A DNA stretch of 64,000 bases. Origin: Terriglobia bacterium. GTDB taxonomy: Bacteria > Acidobacteriota > Terriglobia > Terriglobales > Acidobacteriaceae. Below, one piece after another: positions 15,752-23,877 of this stretch (positions within the stretch are counted from its first letter, which is position 1; every line of letters starts with the position of its first letter). The position numbers and the translations under genes are program-made. The notes beneath the pieces were generated by a model. The model did no database searches, was not told the origin of the DNA, and saw nothing but the letters and a program-made list of their open reading frames with translations. The stretch lies in NCBI GenBank assembly GCA_020073385.1, contig JAIQFH010000025.1:1-64000 (forward strand), given 5' to 3'.

Positions 15752-18372
15752 TCCGCACCTCCGGCGGGCTCGTGGCGAGAAGGATCCAGTGGATGACGTT
15801 CCGGGCCCTTGCCTTTGAACCAGAGCGATCCACCGTGTTCGCGGAAGCGAGTGGGCGACGTTGGATCGACACCCTCAGTGAGATTTATAGCCTTCGCGTT
15901 CTTCTTCGCGCGCAAGGCGGCCAACACCCTCTCGGGGGTAAACGGCGATTCGTGCAAGCGTATTCCGACGGCGTCGTAAATGGCGTTCGCAATAGCCGGG
16001 ATGGTCGCGGCGAGCGACCCTTCACTGCACTCTTTCGCTCCGAATGGTCCCTCGGGATCGACGCTCTCAACGATGATGGGTTCGACCTCGGGGGATTCGA
16101 TCGACGACGGACTTCGGTATTCGAGCAGCCCGGGATTCATCAGCATCCCGTCTTTCCAGACCATCTCCTCAGTGAGCGCCTGCCCCATGCCCATCCAGAC
16201 GGAGCCGATGATTTGTCCTTCAACCGATACGGGATTGAGCGCCCGGCCGCAATCGTGCGCGGCCCAGACTTTGTGAACGGTGACCTCGCCAGTCTCCTCG
16301 TCCACGCTGACTTCAGCAACCTGGGCGGAATAGGAGTAGGCGGGAGAGGGGCCCACGCCGGCGCCTTTGTGCTTACCGCCGCGGGCCTCCGCCGGAGGCG
16401 CGTAGGACCCAGTGCCCGTCAGAGCACCGTGGAAGTCGATCGCTGCGACCACGGCTTCTTCGAAGGTCATCCGATCTTTCGGGCCTTCGTCTTTGCGCTT
16501 CTGCTGCAGCGACCCGCGCAGGATCTGGCCTTCGACTCGGCCGGAGACTGTGGCCGCCGAGCTTTGCTCGGCCGGACCCCTCGGCTGCGCTCGGGGCAGG
16601 CTTTCGATGGCGGCCGTCCCAACATGACCATTTCTGCTCACAACGGCGTCTTCACGAAAAACCAGGTCGTCGGGCTGACAGTTCATCTTTGTTGCCGCAG
16701 CCGCTACGATCAGCTTCTTCACTTCGGTGGCGGCGCGCAACGTGGCATTTCCGGCCATGAACGTAACGCGACTGGAATACGAACCGATATCGATGGGGGT
16801 CAGGTCGGTGTCGGCGGCGACGACGCGCACGCGTGACAACGAGCATCCGAGGACCTCGGCTGCAATTTGCGCCGTCATTGTGTCTGATCCCTGGCCGATC
16901 TCCGACGCTCCGGTGTAGACCACTACCCCGCCGTCGCGGTCGATTTTGATGTTCACCGTCGAGTGCGGCATGTCAGAGCGAATGATTGAGTTGGCAGCGC
17001 CGCTGACGTAATGACTGCATGCGACGCCTAGGCCGCGTCCTCTGGGAAGCTTGCCCTTGCGTTCTTTCCATCCCGACCGCGTCACGGTCTTCTCGATGCA
17101 CTCGGGAAGTCCGTAGCTCTGGACCCGCAGACCGTTGACCGTAATACAAGGCGGCTGCAGCAGATTGCGGCGGCGGATTTCAGCCGGATCCATTCCGATC
17201 TTCGCAGCGAGTTCGTCCAGTTGTGATTCGAACGCAAAGCGAACGTTCACCGTGCCATGTCCGCGCATGGCGCCGCAGGCGGGTTTGTTGGTCAGAACGC
17301 GATAACCGTCGTATTGAATGTTGGGGATGTCGTAAAGTGCCCCGAGGAGCGCGCCGGAGTACAGAATCGTGACCACTCCGTAAGAACAGTAGGCCCCGCC
17401 GTCTTGCACAACGCGGGCCTTCACGGCGATAATGCGGCCGTCGTTCTTCACGCCGGTTTTCAAATCGATGATGGTACGCGGGCGCCCACGATGTGCCCAG
17501 AAGACTTCCTCGCGCGTGTAGGTAATCTTCACCGGTGCTTGCGCCTTTCGCGCCGCAACTGCCGCGATGATCTCGATGGGAATGACTTCGCTCTTTCCAC
17601 CGAATCCCCCTCCGACGAGCGGCTTGATTACGCGAATCTGCGCCATGGGTATTTCGAGCACGAGCGACAATTTGTGCTGCAAGTAATACGGAACCTGCGT
17701 GGATGACCAGACGGTAAGGCGTCCGGGCTTGCCCGTCTGCGAATCGATTTCGAATGCCGCCAGCGTCGAGTGCGGTTCCATGGCTGCGTGGGTCACTTCG
17801 TTGGCGATGAACCGCGCCTCGGCCACGTGATCCGCTTCGGCAAAGCCTTTATCAGGATCGCCGAAGACGTGGTGATAATCCTTCTCGAGATTGTTGGGCC
17901 TGTTGTCGTGAATCAGATCCGAAGAGGCCTTCATCGATTCTTCGGGATCGAAGTAGGCGGGAAGAACCTCGTAATCAACGTCGATCAGTTCGAGAGCCTC
18001 CTCCGCAATGGCTTCGGAAATAGCGACAACGCAGGCCACGTTGTCACCGACATAGCGAACCTTGTCGACAGCGAGGGCGTGCTCGTCGTGGCCTACCGGG
18101 AGAATGCCATACGGACTAGGAGCGTCCTTGCCAACGACGACGGCAACCACCCCTTCGAGTTGCTCTGCGCGACTGGTGTGGATACGCTTGATCCGCGCGT
18201 GCGGACAGGGCGAATGCAGAATCTTTCCGACCAGCATGCCGGGCACACTGAGATCGTCGGTGTACTTGCCGGCGCCTGTGGTCTTTTCGGCGGCATCGAC
18301 CATGGCTGTGGGCTTGCCGATGATGGAGAAATCGGTCGTTGGTCGTTGGCTCCGGGGCGTTGGCTGAGTCAC
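15748..18372 (-). CDS. hcrA: 4-hydroxybenzoyl-CoA reductase, alpha (molybdopterin) subunit
   Basis: 874 residues. Binds the molybdenum cofactor and reductively dehydroxylates 4-hydroxybenzoyl-CoA to benzoyl-CoA. Motifs: GKYTDDLSVPG start domain, IKPLVGGGFGGKSE, CGAMRGHGTVN, GSYSSRVTFMAGNA, SVWMGMGQALTEE and the catalytic-Glu loop GPFGAKECSEGS. These fit HcrA better than XdhB or CoxL. It is about 100 residues longer than the 769-residue enzymes I recall, because of a low-complexity insert around residues 580-640 (encoded by 16,500-16,640, which contains repeat-like hairpins) and a C-terminal tail. It overlaps hcrC and hcrB by 4 nt each. Confidence 0.88.
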   Translation of the reverse strand: MTQPTPRSQRPTTDFSIIGKPTAMVDAAEKTTGAGKYTDDLSVPGMLVGKILHSPCPHARIKRIHTSRAEQLEGVVAVVVGKDAPSPYGILPVGHDEHALAVDKVRYVGDNVACVVAISEAIAEEALELIDVDYEVLPAYFDPEESMKASSDLIHDNRPNNLEKDYHHVFGDPDKGFAEADHVAEARFIANEVTHAAMEPHSTLAAFEIDSQTGKPGRLTVWSSTQVPYYLQHKLSLVLEIPMAQIRVIKPLVGGGFGGKSEVIPIEIIAAVAARKAQAPVKITYTREEVFWAHRGRPRTIIDLKTGVKNDGRIIAVKARVVQDGGAYCSYGVVTILYSGALLGALYDIPNIQYDGYRVLTNKPACGAMRGHGTVNVRFAFESQLDELAAKIGMDPAEIRRRNLLQPPCITVNGLRVQSYGLPECIEKTVTRSGWKERKGKLPRGRGLGVACSHYVSGAANSIIRSDMPHSTVNIKIDRDGGVVVYTGASEIGQGSDTMTAQIAAEVLGCSLSRVRVVAADTDLTPIDIGSYSSRVTFMAGNATLRAATEVKKLIVAAAATKMNCQPDDLVFREDAVVSRNGHVGTAAIESLPRAQPRGPAEQSSAATVSGRVEGQILRGSLQQKRKDEGPKDRMTFEEAVVAAIDFHGALTGTGSYAPPAEARGGKHKGAGVGPSPAYSYSAQVAEVSVDEETGEVTVHKVWAAHDCGRALNPVSVEGQIIGSVWMGMGQALTEEMVWKDGMLMNPGLLEYRSPSSIESPEVEPIIVESVDPEGPFGAKECSEGSLAATIPAIANAIYDAVGIRLHESPFTPERVLAALRAKKNAKAINLTEGVDPTSPTRFREHGGSLWFKGKGPERHPLDPSRHEPAGGAD

Positions 18373-18869
18373 TTTCCCTGCTCGCTATTCCTTACAGCAC
18401 AACGCTCGGCTGCAATCGCCGAGCGGATGGCTTCGTACATCTGGTTGTATCCGGTGCAGCGGCAGAGATTGCTGCTCAACGCGTCGCGGATATCCGACTC
18501 CGACGGATCGGGATTTTCGGCCAGCAGAGACTTCACCGTCATGATGAAGCCCGGGGTACAGTAGCCGCACTGCGCGCCGCCCCAATCGCCGTATGCCTTC
18601 TGAATCGCAGCCAGACTTCCGTGCTCGCTCACGCCTTCGATCGTGGTGATCTCCTGGCCTTCGCAACTGGCAGCGAGCAGCGTGCACGACATCATCGCGA
18701 CGCCGTCCACCAGCACAGTGCAAGCTCCGCAGGACGAATCATCGCAGCCGCGCTTCGAGCCCGTAAGTTGCAGTTCCTGCCGGAGCACGTCGAGGAGCAA
18801 CGCACTCGGCTCGATCGCGACTTCGTGATCGCGTCCGTTGACGCGGAGTTCGATGAGTTCTTTTTTCAT
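18369..18869 (-). CDS. hcrC: 4-hydroxybenzoyl-CoA reductase, gamma subunit (2x[2Fe-2S])
   Basis: 166 residues. Plant-ferredoxin-type cluster: Cys42, Cys47, Cys50 and Cys62 (GCDDSSCGAC...SC); helical-domain cluster: Cys101, Cys104, Cys136, Cys138 (CGYC...CRC). This is the small subunit of molybdenum hydroxylases and passes electrons to the Moco subunit. ATG 18869 begins MKKELIELRVNG; the frame continues upstream through repeat DNA and is not used. The neighbours hcrA and hcrB fix the enzyme identity. A short Cys-containing C-terminal tail is extra. Confidence 0.9.
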   Translation of the reverse strand: MKKELIELRVNGRDHEVAIEPSALLLDVLRQELQLTGSKRGCDDSSCGACTVLVDGVAMMSCTLLAASCEGQEITTIEGVSEHGSLAAIQKAYGDWGGAQCGYCTPGFIMTVKSLLAENPDPSESDIRDALSSNLCRCTGYNQMYEAIRSAIAAERCAVRNSEQGK

Positions 18870-18956
18870 AATTAGCAGTGAGCGATGAGCTATGAGCAGG
18901 GAGCGAACCCGGCTTCGCTTACGGCTCACAGCTCACTACTCATAGATCAACGCTCG
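18870..18956. repeat. dispersed GAGCTATGAGC-type repeat
   Basis: Degenerate short units (GCAGTGAGCGATGAGCTATGAGC) meet their inverse (GGCTCACAGCTCACTACTCATAG) across CGGCTTCGCTTACGG between hcrC and the rhodanese gene. Similar short-unit repeats occur at 30110-30127, 30562-30597, 34448-34475 and 52537-52560. Confidence 0.6.
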
Positions 18957-19280
18957 TCAATACACCGGCACTTTCCCATCCACCCGCCGCGACCAGGCAT
19001 CGATGCCGCCGCGCATGGACTGCGCCTTCTCAAATCCCTGCTGGCGCAGCCATACCGTCACATTCATGGATCGGACGCCGTGATGGCAGACGACCACGAT
19101 GTGATCTTCCGGATCCAGTTCCTGGTGTGCCCGCGACGGTACCTCGCCCATCGGCATCAGCTTGGCCCTGAAGATCTTCGCGGTTTCAAACTCCCAGGGT
19201 TCGCGGACGTCGAGCAGCGTGAAGTTCTCGCCAGCGTCGAGCTTGCCCTTCACTTCTTCGGCGGTGATCTCGTAGTCCAT
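18957..19280 (-). CDS. rhodanese-domain protein
   Basis: 107 residues from ATG 19280: single rhodanese domain with LLDVREPWEFE, the active-site loop CHHGVRSM (catalytic Cys followed by two His) and MRGGIDAWS. Single-domain rhodaneses of this loop type carry persulfide sulfur or act in thio-disulfide chemistry. It begins 10 nt after the stop of the dienoyl-CoA-hydratase-like gene, so it is in the aromatic operon; sulfuration of the HcrA molybdenum cofactor is a plausible but unproven role, given that Mo hydroxylases need a sulfido ligand. Confidence 0.88.
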   Translation of the reverse strand: MDYEITAEEVKGKLDAGENFTLLDVREPWEFETAKIFRAKLMPMGEVPSRAHQELDPEDHIVVVCHHGVRSMNVTVWLRQQGFEKAQSMRGGIDAWSRRVDGKVPVY

Positions 19281-19290
19281 GTCGATGACG

Positions 19291-20073
19291 TTACCGGCCA
19301 GTCCACTTCGGCGGACGCTTCTCCGTGAAGGCGCGGATGCCTTCGTGCGCATCGGAAGTCTTCATCAAGTCGTCAAAGTACGTCTTCTCGGCACGGGCCA
19401 AGCCCTTGTCAAAATGAATGGAGTCCCAAGCGTAAAGAGCCTTTTTCGTCACGCCGAGAGCAGCCGGGCTGAGTTGGAGAAGATTACCGACGCATTCCTG
19501 GACAGCAGCTTCAAGATCACCGACAGCGTCAGTCGCGAGTCCGATCTGCGCGGCTGCTTTGCCGCTTATCGTACGGCCGGTCAGGATCAACTCAGCTGCT
19601 CGCTTCTGTCCGACCAGCGCCGCGAGGGCCGCGCAGGCCACCGGCGGATAGCAGCCTAACTTGATTTCCGGGAATCCCCACTGCGCGTCTTCCGTCGTGT
19701 AGACGATGTCGCAGACCATGGCCAGTTCGGCGCCGCCTCCGAGACAGTGGCCGTGCACCGCGGCAACTGTGACTCTCTTCGTAGCCACTAGAGCACGGAT
19801 TACTCCGTGAAACTTGGCAAGCATCTCTTCGACCTTGTCTGGAGTGTGTGCCGCAACATCGACGCCCGCGGAGAATGCCTTCCCTGCTCCACAGAAAACT
19901 ACGATCGCGATATCCCGCCTGGATTCGATCTCCGAGAGAACCTGTGCGAGTTCCTCCATCATGGGGACATCGATGATGTTCAGCGGAGGATGGCGCAGTT
20001 CGATGCGCGCGACCGAGCCTGCAATGCTCGTGGTAAGCCGCTCGAGCTCCGAAATTGTAGATGCCGCGTCCAT
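19291..20073 (-). CDS. crotonase-fold hydratase, cyclohexadienoyl-CoA hydratase-like
   Basis: 260 residues of the enoyl-CoA hydratase/isomerase family. The oxyanion-hole segments AFSAGVDVAAH and HGHCLGGGAELAMVCD are present, and WGFPEIKLGCYPPVA keeps one Glu. The sequence style (LGCYPPVA, KKALYAWDSIHFDKGL) resembles proteins annotated as cyclohexa-1,5-dienecarbonyl-CoA hydratase in anaerobic benzoyl-CoA pathways, from memory. That would suit hcrABC, but the crotonase family is broad, so the substrate is an inference. Located between the BoxB-like gene and rhodanese, same strand. Confidence 0.75.
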   Translation of the reverse strand: MDAASTISELERLTTSIAGSVARIELRHPPLNIIDVPMMEELAQVLSEIESRRDIAIVVFCGAGKAFSAGVDVAAHTPDKVEEMLAKFHGVIRALVATKRVTVAAVHGHCLGGGAELAMVCDIVYTTEDAQWGFPEIKLGCYPPVACAALAALVGQKRAAELILTGRTISGKAAAQIGLATDAVGDLEAAVQECVGNLLQLSPAALGVTKKALYAWDSIHFDKGLARAEKTYFDDLMKTSDAHEGIRAFTEKRPPKWTGR

Positions 20074-20074
20074 C

Positions 20075-20105
20075 GCTCTGTGTTCCTCTGCGCCCTCTGT
20101 GGTGC
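20075..20105. repeat. dispersed CTCTGTGTTCCTCTG-type repeat
   Basis: A single arm of the CACAGAGGACACAGAG family immediately upstream of the dienoyl-CoA-hydratase-like start. A two-arm copy is at 21300-21362 and another arm at 55060-55083. Confidence 0.6.
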
Positions 20106-20110
20106 GTTCT

Positions 20111-21292
20111 TTACAAATTGATCGCCGATTTGCGCACTTCTCCGATGCTGGCCAGCGGATCGCGTGCGCCGGTCTTCTCCGCGATCCACTTCTTCTCGGT
20201 TTCGAGAATGTCCAGAAGCAGCTTCTTGTCGGCCGCCGTGGGCATGTACTCCTTCAGATGCTCTTCGTACGCTCGATCATCGAGCGGTTCGCCCGTCTTC
20301 GCGTGGAATTTCTGGTACGCCCATCGCCCGATGAAGCGGTTGAACTTGATATCCGGCGCATACAATTTCGGCTCTCCCGGTTTCAGCGAATTGTTGAAGC
20401 GCTCGATCAATCCAGCGACCTCATCGCGATAGAGGTTTCGGTTGTAATCGTTCAGGTCGTCGAGATCTGCGGTCTTATCGTTCTTCGGTTCGTCGTAGCG
20501 ACCCTTGATGCCCCAGACGTAGGCCCAGTGCGCCGAAGAAGAGTGATCGGTTCCGAACAGGTCGTATGAACTCGAAATCCACTTATTCAGATATTTCTGG
20601 ATCAGCCACGCTGGAATGACGCCAGCTTCGACAATACGCCGCAATCCGTCATTGCCCGTGCCCATGTGGAACGCCTCTTCGCGAAGCATGTACGACATGG
20701 ACCGTCCCAGGGGAGCAAAAGCTGAATACTTGAGCATCTGCAGCTGGAACTTGCCGTCGCGGTCAACGAAGTCTGTGTAGGTAAAGAAGTCCATCCAGTT
20801 ATCGACGTCGACGTTGAATGCGCCGAGCAGCCGTTTATTTTCGAAGGCACGTCGCTCGAGCATCTTCTGCGCTTCGACCTTGCCCGAGTACCCGAAGTGG
20901 TCGACGAGCAATGCGCACATCTGCCAGCCGTGACGCATCTCTTCAATCATGACGCGGGTGATGGCACGACGGTCCCAGTCGGTCGGCGCGTTTTCGAGGA
21001 GGTTGCGCTGTTGCTCAACGCTGGCGAATTCGGTGTCTCCCTGGTAGACGATCATGTTCATCAGGGCGTCGCGCATCTGCTGCGTGGGGATCTGGCGCAG
21101 GTTTTCCCACTTGCGGTTGCCCTTGTAATGGCCGAACTCGATGTCTTCTGTATCGATCGCGCCATAGAGCGTGTCAAAGTGGAAGGCTTCGATGTCATCG
21201 GTGTTGACGCCGATCTCTTTGCGCCAGTCGTTGAACAGACCGATCCAGTCACTGAATGTTCCGATTTTTGCTACTTTGCCGGGCATAACCAA
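20111..21292 (-). CDS. diiron oxygenase component, BoxB/PaaA-like
   Basis: 393 residues. Ferritin-like diiron protein with GDTEFASVEQQ, IEEMRHGWQM (ExxH), LGAFN...DFFTYTDFVDRDGKFQL and MLREEAFHMG (second EExxH). This order and the sequence of the central part resemble BoxB, the oxygenase subunit of benzoyl-CoA 2,3-epoxidase, and more distantly PaaA. It is shorter than BoxB as I recall it (about 470 residues). Neither a BoxA-type reductase nor the large BoxC dihydrodiol lyase is in the window. The diiron assignment is firm; the CoA-thioester substrate is inferred from neighbours. Confidence 0.72.
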   Translation of the reverse strand: MVMPGKVAKIGTFSDWIGLFNDWRKEIGVNTDDIEAFHFDTLYGAIDTEDIEFGHYKGNRKWENLRQIPTQQMRDALMNMIVYQGDTEFASVEQQRNLLENAPTDWDRRAITRVMIEEMRHGWQMCALLVDHFGYSGKVEAQKMLERRAFENKRLLGAFNVDVDNWMDFFTYTDFVDRDGKFQLQMLKYSAFAPLGRSMSYMLREEAFHMGTGNDGLRRIVEAGVIPAWLIQKYLNKWISSSYDLFGTDHSSSAHWAYVWGIKGRYDEPKNDKTADLDDLNDYNRNLYRDEVAGLIERFNNSLKPGEPKLYAPDIKFNRFIGRWAYQKFHAKTGEPLDDRAYEEHLKEYMPTAADKKLLLDILETEKKWIAEKTGARDPLASIGEVRKSAINL

Positions 21293-21299
21293 CCTCTTT

Positions 21300-21362
21300 C
21301 ACCACAGAGGTCACAGAGGAACACAGAGATTTTTACAGTGTCCCTCTGTGTCCTCTGTGGTG
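21300..21362. repeat. two-arm CACAGAGG repeat hairpin
   Basis: CACCACAGAGGTCACAGAGG on the left pairs with CCTCTGTGTCCTCTGTGGTG on the right around a TTTTTACAGTG loop, lying between the aldehyde dehydrogenase and the BoxB-like gene. It could act as an attenuating or transcript-stabilising hairpin inside the operon. Confidence 0.75.
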
Positions 21363-21369
21363 ATGATTT

Positions 21370-22836
21370 TCATCCCATATTCAACCAAACTGTTTTCAGT
21401 TCGGTGTAATGCTCGATCGCATGCGCTCCCAGCTCGCGGCCGAAGCCGGAACTCTTGTATCCGCCGAAGGGCAGAGCCGCGTCCATTAATCCGTAAGTGT
21501 TGATCCACACGGTGCCCGCCTTCAGCCGCCGGGAGACCATGTGGGCTTTCTTGACATCGCGCGTCCAGACGGCGGCGGCCAGGCCGTATGGATTACTGTT
21601 GGCACGCTCGATGACTTCGTCGACGTCGTCAAATGTCAGTACCGACAGTACCGGTCCAAAGATCTCTTCCCGTGCGATCTTCATGTCGTTCTTCACGTCG
21701 CCGAAGATCGTTGGCTCGATAAAGAATCCTTTACCCCCATTGACTGACGTACGATTTCCGCCCGAGACCAACTTCGCGCCCTCACTCTTCCCCGCCTCGA
21801 TGAAACCGAGAACGGTTTTCATTTGTTCCTGGCTGACGATCGCACCGAGACGAGTCTTGGGATCGAGCGGGTCGGCGGGACGCATCTTCGAGGCGCGGGC
21901 CGCCAGTTTCTCGGTGAACTCATCTTTTAACTTGCTTTCGAGGAAGAGACGCGATCCGGCGTTGCAGACTTCGCCCTTGCCGTAAAAGATTCCGTTGATG
22001 GCGCCTTTGACCGCGCCATCGATGTCGGCATCGGAGAACACGATGTTGGGCGACTTGCCACCAAGTTCAAGCGTGACGCGCTTCAGGGTGTCAGCCGCAC
22101 CGCGCATGATCTCTTTGCCGACGGCGGTCGATCCTGTGAACGCGATCTTGTCGATCCCCGGATGCGCCACGATGGCTTTGCCCGTTTCCGGCCCTCCGGT
22201 CAGGATGTTTATCACGCCTGCCGGAAAACCCGCTTCGATGACCAGTTCTCCGAGTTTCAGCGTCGTCAGCGGTGTCTGCTCGGCGGGCTTCAGCACCAGC
22301 GTGTTCCCGCACGCCAGCGCTGGCCCTAGCTTCCAAGATGCCAACAACAATGGAAAATTCCAGGGAACGATCATGCCGACCACGCCAACTGGTTCCCGCA
22401 GCGTATAGGTGAATGCAGTCTCAAAGGTGTTGACGGTCTCGCCGTGGATCTTGGTCGCTAGCCCGGCGTAGTAGCGCAGGACGTCGATGACCATCGGCAT
22501 ATCGACATAGCGGGACTCGAAGATCGGCTTGCCGTTGTCGAGCGTTTCCAGTTCGGAGAGTTCGTCAATATTCTTTTCGACTAGGTGGGCAAGGTTCCAG
22601 ATGAGGCGTCCGCGCTCGCTGGCTGAGAGCTTGCGCCACGGACCGTTGCGATCTTCGAAGGCGCGGCGCGCAGCTTCCACGGCGTGGTCAACATCGACCG
22701 CCGATGCTTCGGTGATTTCGGTCAACACCTCTTCCGTTGCCGGATTGATCGTTTCGAACTTCTTCGAACCATCGACCCACTGGCCGTCGATTAGCAGCTT
22801 GCCGGGTTTTACGCTTACCTTTGTCGCTGCGGGCAT
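21370..22836 (-). CDS. aldehyde dehydrogenase (NAD(P)-dependent)
   Basis: 488 residues, standard length for the ALDH superfamily. Cofactor and catalytic signatures: VPWNFPLLLASWKLGPAL, FTGSTAVGKEI, the general base Glu in LELGGKSPN, the nucleophile Cys in GKGEVCNAGSR, and EEIFGPVLSVL. It oxidises an aldehyde to the acid; in this cluster an aromatic aldehyde or 3,4-dehydroadipyl semialdehyde-type intermediate (as in the box pathway) is possible, but the family does not define it. Same strand, 77 bp upstream of the BoxB-like gene. Confidence 0.88.
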   Translation of the reverse strand: MPAATKVSVKPGKLLIDGQWVDGSKKFETINPATEEVLTEITEASAVDVDHAVEAARRAFEDRNGPWRKLSASERGRLIWNLAHLVEKNIDELSELETLDNGKPIFESRYVDMPMVIDVLRYYAGLATKIHGETVNTFETAFTYTLREPVGVVGMIVPWNFPLLLASWKLGPALACGNTLVLKPAEQTPLTTLKLGELVIEAGFPAGVINILTGGPETGKAIVAHPGIDKIAFTGSTAVGKEIMRGAADTLKRVTLELGGKSPNIVFSDADIDGAVKGAINGIFYGKGEVCNAGSRLFLESKLKDEFTEKLAARASKMRPADPLDPKTRLGAIVSQEQMKTVLGFIEAGKSEGAKLVSGGNRTSVNGGKGFFIEPTIFGDVKNDMKIAREEIFGPVLSVLTFDDVDEVIERANSNPYGLAAAVWTRDVKKAHMVSRRLKAGTVWINTYGLMDAALPFGGYKSSGFGRELGAHAIEHYTELKTVWLNMG

Positions 22837-22845
22837 TCCCTATCC

Positions 22846-22896
22846 TCACGCCGGCTTCGCCGGCGGGACGGGCGGAGGCGCCCGTCCCTACACAAG
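22846..22896. repeat. GCCGGCTTCGCCGGC / GGGCGGAGGCGCCC hairpin repeats
   Basis: CGCCGGCTTCGCCGGCG is a tight hairpin; it is followed by GGGACGGGCGGAGGCGCCCGTCCC, the reverse orientation of the unit at 6189-6222. Located between the ech and aldehyde dehydrogenase genes. Confidence 0.7.
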
Positions 22897-23718
22897 CTAT
22901 TTCGCCTTGAAGGTTGCCGGGCGCTTCTCTACATACGCCGCGAGACCTTCCTTCGCGTCTTCGCTCTGGAAGAGCAACTGCTGATTCTCGCGCTCGACCG
23001 CCAGCGCGGACTCCATTGGAATCTCCCAGCCCGTCTGCACCGCGCGCTTGATGCGCCCCACCGCCTTCGCAGCCTTGTTCGGCGGGCAGAACTGGCGGGC
23101 GTATTCCATGATGTTTTCCATGAAGCCCTCGCGTTCGAAGATGTCGTTCACGATGCCGAGTTCCTGCGCCTCTTCGAACGAGAACGTGTTGCCCGTCACC
23201 ATCAACTCAATCGCCTTACTCTTCCCCACGAGCCGCGAGAGCCTTTGTGTGCCGCCGGTTCCGGGCAGAACTCCAAGATTCACTTCCGGCAGGCCGATCT
23301 TGCCTGCATCTTTGCGAGCGATACGAATGTCGGCGGCCATCGCCATTTCCAGGCCGCCACCGACGCAGTGACCGTTTATGGCCGCGATCACGAGCTTCGG
23401 TGTGTGCTCCAGGCGCAGCAGCATCTCGTTGGCGTGGAGGCAGAAGTAATACTTGAAGGTCGGATCGACGCTGGACAGCATCTTGATATTCGCGCCCGCG
23501 GAGAAGAACTTATCGCCCGCACCCGTGAGGACGATGACGTGGACGTCATTCTCCATGCGGGCTTTGAGGATCGCGTCGTCCAGTTGGCGGTTCATCTCGT
23601 AGGTGTAGGTGTTGGCGGGAGGGTCGCACATCTCGATCACCGCAACTCCGCCATCGGTGCGATAGTTGACTAGCTGCTTGGTGTTTTCGCCGGTTGCTGG
23701 CTGCATTGTCGTCGCCAT
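22897..23718 (-). CDS. enoyl-CoA hydratase/isomerase
   Basis: 273 residues from ATG 23718 (MATTMQ). Crotonase fold with both catalytic glutamates in place: GGGLEMAMAADIRIA and IGLPEVNLGVLPGTGG; oxyanion segment KFFSAGANIKML. This matches a true beta-oxidation-type enoyl-CoA hydratase better than the crotonase at 19291. The frame extends 34 codons upstream through repeat DNA, not used. First structural gene after the tetR regulator, so likely under its control. Confidence 0.88.
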   Translation of the reverse strand: MATTMQPATGENTKQLVNYRTDGGVAVIEMCDPPANTYTYEMNRQLDDAILKARMENDVHVIVLTGAGDKFFSAGANIKMLSSVDPTFKYYFCLHANEMLLRLEHTPKLVIAAINGHCVGGGLEMAMAADIRIARKDAGKIGLPEVNLGVLPGTGGTQRLSRLVGKSKAIELMVTGNTFSFEEAQELGIVNDIFEREGFMENIMEYARQFCPPNKAAKAVGRIKRAVQTGWEIPMESALAVERENQQLLFQSEDAKEGLAAYVEKRPATFKAK

Positions 23719-23756
23719 GGAAAATCGCTCCTTGATCAGTCTCTGAAAATTGCCAT

Positions 23757-23876
23757 CAGCGGCTAAAGCCGCGAACCATTGCTTGCGTCTTACGGCATGG
23801 CTGAAGCCGTGCCCTTTCAAATCCGAGTTTGGGTTCCTCTCGCGGCGTGAGGCCCTGCCCTTTCAAATCCCTCAAA
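23757..23876. repeat. REP-like hairpins and CCCTTTCAAATCC direct repeats
   Basis: GCGGCTAAAGCCGC, a second ACGGC/GCCGT hairpin and two copies of CCCTTTCAAATCC (near 23811 and 23857) fill the gap between tetR and the ech gene. It is related to the unit at 8036-8105. Confidence 0.65.
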
Positions 23877-23877
23877 G

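Noticed and set aside
15772..16836. 354-residue plus-strand open frame opposite hcrA
   Set aside because: Antisense shadow of a high-GC gene; the hcrA frame has full motif support.
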